Source: UBA4656 sp002405525 (lineage in GTDB: Bacteria; Pseudomonadota; Gammaproteobacteria; Xanthomonadales; Ahniellaceae). Taken from it: 35,721 bases of DNA. Below the pieces are notes generated by a model. That model saw nothing but the letters and a program-made list of their open reading frames with translations. It did not search any database and had not been told where the DNA came from. Below are positions 22,652 through 29,760 of this stretch, in pieces; the first letter of the stretch is position 1, and every line of letters starts with the position of its first letter. Position numbers and translations under genes: made by a program. The stretch spans positions 1 through 35,721 of the forward strand of contig DAIMGT010000039.1 in NCBI GenBank assembly GCA_036723735.1, given 5' to 3'.

Positions 22652-25051
22652 GTGGCACGCAAGCAGACCGCACTCCAAGCCGCCCTCGCCCGCGAAGCCG
22701 GCCGCCCGGCCGTGCGCCTGCTCGGGCTGACGGTGGCCATGGCGCTGTCGCTGGCCGCGGGCGCGGTCAGCCTGCTTCAGGCAGTCCAGGTCGGGCGCGA
22801 GAACGCCATCGAGGCCAACCTGCTCGACGCTCGCGAGCGGCTGGTGGCCGGGTTGACCGCCGACGTGGCCGCCATGCAGGACAGCCTGCGCACGGTGCTC
22901 GCCGACCCGGTCCTGCGCGACGCGGCGGCAGGCGCCGACTGGCCGGCGGCCACGGCCCGCTTCCGCCACTTGCGCCCGCAGGCGGCGTGGATCGAGTTCT
23001 ACCCGCCGGAACTGCCGCAGCTGGTCGAGGCCGACTTGCAGAAATTCGGCTACAGCCGCGCCAACATGCTCGCCGAGGCGCGTGACAGCGGCATGGCGCG
23101 GGCGCAGATCGCCAGGGACGACCCGGGCAAGCCGGTCCTGGCGCTCGCCCAGTCGGTGCGCGACGACCAGCGGCTGCTGGGCTACGCCTACACGGCGGTT
23201 CCGGCGGACGCGCTGGTCGAGCCGCTGCAGTCGCTGTCCTTCGGTGGCGGGCGCCTGGTCCTGAGGCAGGGATTGCTCGGCACCGAGGTTGCGCTCTCCG
23301 GCGGCAGCGGCGGCGGCAGCGAGGCGGCACCGGTGCCCATCCCGCAGAGCATCCTCGCGGTCGGCCTGCAGGAGCCGGAGCTGTTCAAGCTCGGCGCTGT
23401 GCTGCCGCTGATCGATTCGCGCAACGTGGGCCTGCAGGGCGCGGCGGGCCTACTGCTGCTGCTGCTCGGCGCGCTGCTGGCCGCGCTGCGCGCGCGGGCC
23501 AGCGGCAAGAAGATCCCGCAGGTCGCCACCGCCGCAATCGGGCTGCTGGAAAGGCTGCGGCCGGTGGCGAAGGAGCCGGACGAGGCGCCGCTGGTGCTGG
23601 CGCCGGCTGCGCCCGTGCGGGGCCCCGCCGCGGCGGTGCCGAAGCCCAAGCCGGCGGCTCCCGGGCCGGCCGGCGAAGCGGTCGTCGACCGCAGCATCTT
23701 CCGCGCCTACGACATCCGCGGCGTGGTCGGCGACACGCTCACCGCGGAGACGGCGCGACTGATCGGTCGCGCGATCGGGTCCACGGTGCGCGATCGAGGC
23801 CTTTCCGAGATCGTGGTCGGCCGCGATGGCCGGTTGTCCGGCCCGGAAATGGCGGCCGAGCTGATCAAGGGCCTTCGGCAGTCGGGTTGCGACGTCATCG
23901 ACATCGGGGCGGTGCCGACCCCGGTGCTGTATTTCGCCACCTACCATCTCAATGCCGGGTCCGGGGTGATGGTGACCGGCAGCCACAATCCGCCCGAGTA
24001 CAACGGATTCAAGATCGTGATTGGCGGCGAAACGCTCGCCGAGGATGCGATCCAGGCGCTGTACCGGACGATCGTCGAAGAGCGCTTCACCAGCGGCGTC
24101 GGCGGCCTGCAGGCGACCGACGTCGTCGACGACTACGTCGAGCGCATCACGAGCGACGTGCAAAGCGAGCGCCGGCTCAAGGTGGTGGTCGACGCTGGCA
24201 ACGGCATCGCCGGCGGGATCGGGCCGCGCGTTCTCGAGGGTATCGGCTGCGATGTCGTGCCGTTGCACTGTGAGGTCGACGGCACCTTCCCGAACCACCA
24301 CCCCGACCCCAGCGACCCGGCGAACCTGCGCGACCTGGTCGTTTCCGTCAAGCAGTTTGGCGCCGACCTCGGGGTCGCCTTCGACGGCGACGGCGATCGC
24401 CTCGGCGTGGTCACCGCCGGCGGTGAGATGATCTACCCGGATCGCCTGCTGATGCTGTTCGCGATCGACGTGCTGGATCGCAACCCGGGTGCGACCGTGA
24501 TCTACGACGTCAAGTGCACGGGCCACCTGCAGGACGTGATCGTGCGCCACGGCGGCAGTCCGGTGATGTGGAGGACCGGGCACTCGCTGATCAAGGCCAA
24601 GATGCGTGAGGACGACGCGGAGCTGGCCGGCGAGATGAGCGGCCACTTCTTCTTCCGCGAACGTTGGTTCGGCTTCGACGACGGCATCTATTCGGCCGCG
24701 CGGCTGCTCGAAATCCTCGGCGCCAGCGGCCGCTCGCCGCAGGAACGGTTCGACGAACTGCCGAAGGGCGTGTCGACCCCGGAACTGAAGATCAAGATGA
24801 AGGAAGGCGCGCACTACGCCTTCATGGACAGGTTCCGCGAGGTCGCCACCTTCCCGGGCGCGCGCGTTTCGACCATCGACGGTGTGCGCTCCGACTACCC
24901 CGACGGCTGGGGGTTGGTGCGTTGTTCCAACACCACGCCGAGCCTCGTGCTGCGCTTCGACGCCGACAACGCCGAGGCCCTCGCCCGCATCCAGGACGTG
25001 TTCCGCAACCAGTTGCGGGCGGTGGCCCCGGGACTCGATCTGCCGTTCTGA
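22652..25051 (+). CDS. algC: membrane-anchored phosphomannomutase/phosphoglucomutase (AlgC/XanA-like, long form)
   Basis: The C-terminal part, from about residue 348 to 799, is a complete alpha-D-phosphohexomutase that interconverts the 1- and 6-phosphates of mannose or glucose for LPS and exopolysaccharide precursors. It contains SIFRAYDIRGVVGD, the phosphoserine loop TGSHNPPEYNGFK (Ser444), the metal loop DGDGDR (578-583), the sugar loop GEMSGHFFF and the phosphate loop RCSNTTPSLVLRF. In front lies a 345-residue extension. It has a membrane helix at about 20-46, a roughly 210-residue region likely periplasmic, a second helix at about 258-282, then a Pro/Ala linker. Long AlgC forms of this kind are known in Xanthomonadales and in some Pseudomonas annotations. 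The GTG at 22652 has AAGGA upstream. It is probably cotranscribed with coaBC and dut (60-base gap). Confidence 0.93.
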   Translation: MARKQTALQAALAREAGRPAVRLLGLTVAMALSLAAGAVSLLQAVQVGRENAIEANLLDARERLVAGLTADVAAMQDSLRTVLADPVLRDAAAGADWPAATARFRHLRPQAAWIEFYPPELPQLVEADLQKFGYSRANMLAEARDSGMARAQIARDDPGKPVLALAQSVRDDQRLLGYAYTAVPADALVEPLQSLSFGGGRLVLRQGLLGTEVALSGGSGGGSEAAPVPIPQSILAVGLQEPELFKLGAVLPLIDSRNVGLQGAAGLLLLLLGALLAALRARASGKKIPQVATAAIGLLERLRPVAKEPDEAPLVLAPAAPVRGPAAAVPKPKPAAPGPAGEAVVDRSIFRAYDIRGVVGDTLTAETARLIGRAIGSTVRDRGLSEIVVGRDGRLSGPEMAAELIKGLRQSGCDVIDIGAVPTPVLYFATYHLNAGSGVMVTGSHNPPEYNGFKIVIGGETLAEDAIQALYRTIVEERFTSGVGGLQATDVVDDYVERITSDVQSERRLKVVVDAGNGIAGGIGPRVLEGIGCDVVPLHCEVDGTFPNHHPDPSDPANLRDLVVSVKQFGADLGVAFDGDGDRLGVVTAGGEMIYPDRLLMLFAIDVLDRNPGATVIYDVKCTGHLQDVIVRHGGSPVMWRTGHSLIKAKMREDDAELAGEMSGHFFFRERWFGFDDGIYSAARLLEILGASGRSPQERFDELPKGVSTPELKIKMKEGAHYAFMDRFREVATFPGARVSTIDGVRSDYPDGWGLVRCSNTTPSLVLRFDADNAEALARIQDVFRNQLRAVAPGLDLPF

Positions 25052-25097
25052 GCCGTCTTGCGGGGGCGCCGGCTGGGCGGGGCGGCGTCCTTGGACC

Positions 25098-25119
25098 GCC
25101 GCCGCCGGACGGCGGCGGC
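25098..25119. terminator. hairpin between algC and the convergent peptidase gene
   Basis: A 9-bp GC stem (25098-25106 with 25111-25119, loop GGAC) sits midway between the two convergent stops at 25051 and 25140. It could serve either strand. No U-tract is present. Confidence 0.5.
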
Positions 25120-25139
25120 CCCTGCGCCGAGCGGGTTGC

Positions 25140-27197
25140 TCAGCCGCGAGGACTGGCGACCGGCTCGCCGCTGTGCTTGGCCAGCCACTGGCGCACCTCC
25201 TCGTACCAGACCAGCGAGTTGGCCGGCTTGAGGATCCAGTGGTTCTCGTCGCTGAAATAGACCAGGCGCGAGGGCACGCCCTTCTGCTGCAGGGCGTGGA
25301 AGAGCTCGACGCCGTGGTTCACCGGCACGCGCAGGTCGCGCTGGCCGTGGATGACCAGGGTCGGGGTGTCGAAGTTCGCCGCGCCGTAATGCGGCGAGCC
25401 GGTTTCGAACACCTTGCGCTGCTCGGGCGACCAGAACGGGCCGAAACGCTGCTGCTCGAACGCGTAGTCGGCGCCGACCTGGGTGTACCAGTTGTACACC
25501 GCCGCATGCGCGACCAGCGCCCTGAACGGATGCTCGCGGCCGAGCACGATCGAGGTCAGGTAGCCGCCGTAGGACGCGCCGCCGGCGACCATCCGATCGG
25601 CGTCGATCCACGGCTGCCCCTTCAGCCACTCGGCGGCGGCGATCACGTCGCGGTAAGGCAGGTCGTCCTGCTGCGGGTTGATCGAATCGGTGAAGGCATT
25701 GCCGAAGCCGGACGAGCCGTGGAAGTTCGGCCACGCCGTGACGTAGCCCCAGGAGCCGAACACCTGCGCGTTCCAGCGGAACTGCATGCCGTTGGTGATC
25801 GCGTTGTGCGGGCCGCCATGGATGAGCAGGAACAGCGGGTACTTCTTCGAGCGATCGAAGCCCGGCGGGTAGTTGACCCACATCTGGATGTCGGCGCCGT
25901 TGGCGCCCTTGTAGGTGACGCTCTCGAAGGTTCCCAGCGCGGTGCCGGCCAGCAGTTCGTCGTTGATCGTGCTGAGCCGGGTCACCGTCCCGCCGCGCGG
26001 GTCGATGCGCACCAGGGTCGGCGGCTCGACGAAGGACTGGCGCAGGCCGACCAGGGTGCCGCGGTCTTCCGCCACCGCCAGCGCGCCGAACGAGGACTCG
26101 CCGGTCACCCGGCGGGTCTTGCCGTCCAGGGTGATCTCGTAGACGCGCACGGTGCCGGCGTCGTCGATGCTGCCGAACAGGCGCTTCGAGTCCGGCGCCC
26201 ACACCAGGCCGTCGGCCGCGCGGTCCCAGGCATCCGCCACCACCTGCCGCGTGGCGCCGGCGCGGCGGTCGTGCAGCATGAGGCGCCGGTTGTCGCCATA
26301 GAAGCCCTTGATGCGCTGCTGCGCGAAGGCGAGGTGGCGGCCGTCCGGGCTGTACTGCGGGCTGCCGTCGGCGGCCTGATTGCCGGCGCTGAGGTTGCGC
26401 GCGTCCTTGCCGCCGACCGCGACCACGAAGACGTCCAGGTCGGTGATGTTGCCCGCGGGGTTGGAATCGGCGACGAACGCGAGTTCCTGGCCGTCCGGGG
26501 AGACGTCGTACAGCGGCGACTCCAGCTGCACCGCGGTGCGCGGCAGTTCGAGGCCGGTCGCTCGCGTGAGGTTGACGGGCTCGCCGCCGGCCAGCGCCAC
26601 GCTGAACACGTGCAATTGGCGGTCGTCGACGAAGGTGTCCCAGAAATACACCGGGCCGCTGTCCCAGGCCTGGGCGGTGCTCTTGGTTTCGCTGCGTTCC
26701 TTCTGCCGCTTGCCTTGTGCCTCCATCGTGTCGAGGTCGGCCCAGACGCGGCTCAGGAACGCCAGCCGCTGGCCGTCGCCGATCCACTTCGGCTGCGCCA
26801 CGCCGGTCGGCACGCTGGTGACGCGCGATGCTTCGCCGCCGGCGAGCGGCAGCACGTAGAGCTGCGGCGCGGTGTCGCCCTCGCGCTGCGCGACGAACGC
26901 GATGCGGCTGCCGTCGGGGCTGAACAGCGGCGACGATTCGGCCGCCGGATGCGTGGTCAGCTGGCGCTGCACCTTGCCGTCGGCCGACCACAGCCAGAGG
27001 TCGGTGACGCCCTTGTTTTCCTTGGTGTCGAAGCGGGTCACCGCGGCGATGATGGTGCCGCCGTCTGGCGAAATGGTCGGCGGGCCGAGGCGTTGGATCT
27101 GCCAGGAGCGCTCAGCGCTGAAGGGCGCGAGGTCCTGCGCGGCGGCGGGCACGGCGAAGGCCAGCGCGAGCGCGCCGGCGAGGGTTCTGGCTTGCAT
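25140..27197 (-). CDS. secreted S9-family (prolyl oligopeptidase-like) peptidase
   Basis: The 685-residue product has a signal peptide (MQARTLAGALALAFAVPAAA-QD). The N-terminal part (about 30-420) is a beta-propeller with WD/TolB-like strands such as FSPDGSRIAFVAQREGD, VSPDGQELAFVADSN and YSPDGRHLAFAQQR. The catalytic alpha/beta-hydrolase domain has an oxyanion HGGPH, the nucleophile Ser542 in GGASYGGYL, Asp621 in GQRDLRVP and His653 in DENHWIL. This is the dipeptidyl-peptidase 4/5 or acylaminoacyl-peptidase arrangement, so it probably trims short peptides in the periplasm. GGGAGGAC before the ATG is a strong ribosome site. The M28 peptidase gene lies upstream on the same strand, but the assembly gap hides whatever is between them. 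Confidence 0.93.
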   Translation of the reverse strand: MQARTLAGALALAFAVPAAAQDLAPFSAERSWQIQRLGPPTISPDGGTIIAAVTRFDTKENKGVTDLWLWSADGKVQRQLTTHPAAESSPLFSPDGSRIAFVAQREGDTAPQLYVLPLAGGEASRVTSVPTGVAQPKWIGDGQRLAFLSRVWADLDTMEAQGKRQKERSETKSTAQAWDSGPVYFWDTFVDDRQLHVFSVALAGGEPVNLTRATGLELPRTAVQLESPLYDVSPDGQELAFVADSNPAGNITDLDVFVVAVGGKDARNLSAGNQAADGSPQYSPDGRHLAFAQQRIKGFYGDNRRLMLHDRRAGATRQVVADAWDRAADGLVWAPDSKRLFGSIDDAGTVRVYEITLDGKTRRVTGESSFGALAVAEDRGTLVGLRQSFVEPPTLVRIDPRGGTVTRLSTINDELLAGTALGTFESVTYKGANGADIQMWVNYPPGFDRSKKYPLFLLIHGGPHNAITNGMQFRWNAQVFGSWGYVTAWPNFHGSSGFGNAFTDSINPQQDDLPYRDVIAAAEWLKGQPWIDADRMVAGGASYGGYLTSIVLGREHPFRALVAHAAVYNWYTQVGADYAFEQQRFGPFWSPEQRKVFETGSPHYGAANFDTPTLVIHGQRDLRVPVNHGVELFHALQQKGVPSRLVYFSDENHWILKPANSLVWYEEVRQWLAKHSGEPVASPRG

Positions 27198-27310
27198 GGA
27201 CGTCCTCCCGGGGAAGAGCGCGCACCATGCCGTGCGGGAGGTGGAGGAATCAACAAGGAATGGGCATCCGGGCGCGGGCGTGGCTGTGCCCATCGATGGT
27301 GCAGGGCAGC

Positions 27311-27533
<223 letters not shown>

Positions 27534-27539
27534 ACAACC

Positions 27540-29081
27540 TCAGCGCGGCCGCGCCGGCGCCGGCGCTGGCGGCGCGGCGGCCTTCGAGCCGAAGTCGCCC
27601 TCGGCCTGCGCGGCAAGGAAGGAAAACACGGCGTACACCGCGACGTTCTGGTTGAGGTCGGCGACGTCGACCTTGTCGAGCGTGTCGTTCGGCGTGTGGT
27701 GGTAGTCGAAGTACGTGGTGCCGTCCTGCTGCAGCCCGGCGATCGCCATGCCGGCGGCCCGCATCGCCGACAGGTCGGCGCCACCGAAGGCATACGGCAG
27801 CCCACGCGCCACGCCGATCGGCGCCAGCACCTGCATGATCTGGTCGATCGCCGGCAGCGCCTCGGGCTTCACCGCGGCGTCGAGGCGCCAGATGCGGCCA
27901 TAGCCGAAATCGCTCTCGGCGCCGATCACGTGCTTCTCGACCTCGGGCTTCCAGCGCTCGGCGTAGGCGCGCCCGCCGTAGATGCCCTGCTCCTCGTTGG
28001 CGAAGGCGACCACGCGGATGGTGCGCTTCGGCCGCGGGCCGCTGCGCGCGACGAGATGCCCCGCCGCCATCGTGATCGCCACGCCCGCGGCGTTGTCGAG
28101 CGCGCCGGTGCCGAGGTCCCAGGAATCGAGGTGGCCGCCGATCACCACCACCTCGTCCGGTCGCTCGCTGCCGGTGATCTCGCCGATCACGTTGGCGGAC
28201 GTGTAGTCCTCGCGCTTCCAGCCCACGTCGAGGTCGATACGCACCGTCACCGGCCGCGAGCGCTCGAGCGCGCGCGAGAGCAGGTCGGCGTCGGGATTGG
28301 ACAGCGCCGCGGCCGGGATCGGCGTGGCCGGGATCGGCAGCTTGTTCGGCCGCGTGCGCTCGAGTTTCGCCGCCAGCGCCGGGTCGCGCAGCAGTTCCGA
28401 CAGCGAGGCCGCGGTGCCGGTGTGCGGGATGCGGTCGTTGCTGGTGCCGATCGAGCGGATCAGCAGCGCCTTGGCGCCCAGCGACGCGGCCACGGCCGCG
28501 CCCTGCACGCGGGCCGCCACTGCCGGCCCGTAGCCGCCGCCGTCGCGCGCGCGGCCCATGCGGTTGCCGATGAACACGATCTTGCCGCGCACGTCCTCGG
28601 CGCGCGCTTCCTTGAGCGCCTGCAGGGTCGGGAACTCGATCACCTCGGCCTCGAGCGCGCCGCGCGTGCCGATGCTGCCGCCGAGCGCGGCCAGCACCAG
28701 GCGCTGCGGGAAGGGCGCGACGATGGCGCCCGTTTCGCGGCGCCGCTCCCACACCGGAAAGGTCACCGGTTCGGTCCACACCTTGTCGTAGCCGAGGCCC
28801 TTGAACGCACGCTGCGCCCAGGCCACGCCGGCCGCGTCGCCCGGCGTGCCGGCCATGCGCGGGCCGACCTCGGTGGTCAGCGACTCCAGCAGCATCCAGG
28901 CCTCGTTGCGCTCCATCGCCGCGTCGCGCATCGCCACCGCGCGCGCGATCGAGGCCTCGTCCACCCGGGTGATCGCGGGCGCAACCGATGCGGCGGCCGG
29001 CGGATCCTGCGGCGGCGGCTCCGCGGCGTGCGCGAGCGGGCTGGAACAGGCGAGCAGCAGCGGCAGGAGCAGGCGGCGCAT
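27540..29081 (-). CDS. secreted M28-family zinc aminopeptidase/carboxypeptidase
   Basis: The 513-residue product has a signal sequence (MRRLLLPLLLACSSPLAHA-AE). The LLAC could alternatively be a weak lipobox. An inserted PA-like domain spans about 130-270 (VRGKIVFIGNRMGRARDGGGYG, GAKALLIRSIG). The M28 catalytic domain has the two-zinc set: His317 and Asp319 in GGHLDSWDLGTG, bridging Asp329 in GALDNAAG, the Glu pair of FANEEQG, the Asp of ESDFG and the His of YHHTPNDT. It resembles glutamate-carboxypeptidase-like exported peptidases. The stop lies only about 7 bases from the poly-C artefact, so the 3' end appears complete but its downstream context is lost. The gene follows mscL on the same strand after a hairpin. 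Confidence 0.92.
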   Translation of the reverse strand: MRRLLLPLLLACSSPLAHAAEPPPQDPPAAASVAPAITRVDEASIARAVAMRDAAMERNEAWMLLESLTTEVGPRMAGTPGDAAGVAWAQRAFKGLGYDKVWTEPVTFPVWERRRETGAIVAPFPQRLVLAALGGSIGTRGALEAEVIEFPTLQALKEARAEDVRGKIVFIGNRMGRARDGGGYGPAVAARVQGAAVAASLGAKALLIRSIGTSNDRIPHTGTAASLSELLRDPALAAKLERTRPNKLPIPATPIPAAALSNPDADLLSRALERSRPVTVRIDLDVGWKREDYTSANVIGEITGSERPDEVVVIGGHLDSWDLGTGALDNAAGVAITMAAGHLVARSGPRPKRTIRVVAFANEEQGIYGGRAYAERWKPEVEKHVIGAESDFGYGRIWRLDAAVKPEALPAIDQIMQVLAPIGVARGLPYAFGGADLSAMRAAGMAIAGLQQDGTTYFDYHHTPNDTLDKVDVADLNQNVAVYAVFSFLAAQAEGDFGSKAAAPPAPAPARPR

Positions 29082-29119
29082 GGCGGTTCCCCGGAACGGA
29101 AACCGCCAGTGTGCCAGAA

Positions 29120-29140
29120 CCCGGCGGGCGCGCCGCCGGG
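29120..29140 (-). terminator. hairpin after mscL
   Basis: A perfect 8-bp stem (29120-29127 CCCGGCGG with 29133-29140) with a 5-base loop lies 8 bases past the mscL stop on the minus strand and just before the M28 gene. There is no U-tract, so it may only partly terminate. Confidence 0.45.
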
Positions 29141-29147
29141 CCGCGGG

Positions 29148-29561
29148 TCAACGCTGCTTCAGGAGATCGCGGATCTCGGTCAGCAGCACGATGTCGGCCG
29201 GCGGCGCGGCCGGCGCCGGTGCCGGTTCTTCCTTCTTCACCATGCGGTTCATGGCCTTGACCACCATGAAGATGGCGAAGGCGACGATCGCGAACTGGAT
29301 GATCGTGTTGAGGAACGCGCCGATGCCCATCTCCACCGCCGGGATCGCCTTGCCGGCGGCATCGACGGAGGCGGCCTGCAGGGTGATCTTCCAGGCCGAG
29401 AAATCGACCCCGCCGACCAGCAGGCCGATCGGCGGCATGATGACCTGCTCGACCAGCGACGACACGATCTTGCCGAAGGCTGCGCCGATCACCACGCCGA
29501 CCGCCAGGTCCACCACGTTGCCGCGCATCGCGAACTGCTTGAACTCCGCCAACAGGCCCAT
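29148..29561 (-). CDS. mscL: large-conductance mechanosensitive channel
   Basis: This 137-residue inner-membrane channel opens under high membrane tension and protects cells from hypo-osmotic shock. The N-terminal amphipathic helix MGLLAEFKQFAMRGNVVDLAVGVVIG leads into TM1, with the pore-lining GxxxG-type AVGVVIGAAFGKIVSSLV. A periplasmic loop follows, then TM2 (FLNTIIQFAIVAFAIFMVVKAMNRM) and the C-terminal helix DIVLLTEIRDLLKQR after a Pro/Ala linker. Length and all landmarks fit the family. GAGGAG about 8 bases before the ATG is a strong ribosome site. The next gene leftwards, an M28 peptidase, may be partly cotranscribed. The 199 bases upstream, shared with the divergent Asp-box gene, hold no clear promoter that I can name. 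Confidence 0.97.
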   Translation of the reverse strand: MGLLAEFKQFAMRGNVVDLAVGVVIGAAFGKIVSSLVEQVIMPPIGLLVGGVDFSAWKITLQAASVDAAGKAIPAVEMGIGAFLNTIIQFAIVAFAIFMVVKAMNRMVKKEEPAPAPAAPPADIVLLTEIRDLLKQR

Positions 29562-29760
29562 CGTCTGCTCTCCTCAGGTTTGCCCCGGACCCCTCCGGGC
29601 CACTGCAGCATAGGGCGCAGGGCACCGCCCCGGCGAGACGCCGGGCACGGTGTGCGTCGCGCGGTCGGGCGGGATTGAAGGAATCGCGCCCGAACGGCGT
29701 AAGCAACCCACAAAGGACGTCCCCGTTCCGGCGGACGCCCCGGCTGCGGAACCCCGATCC

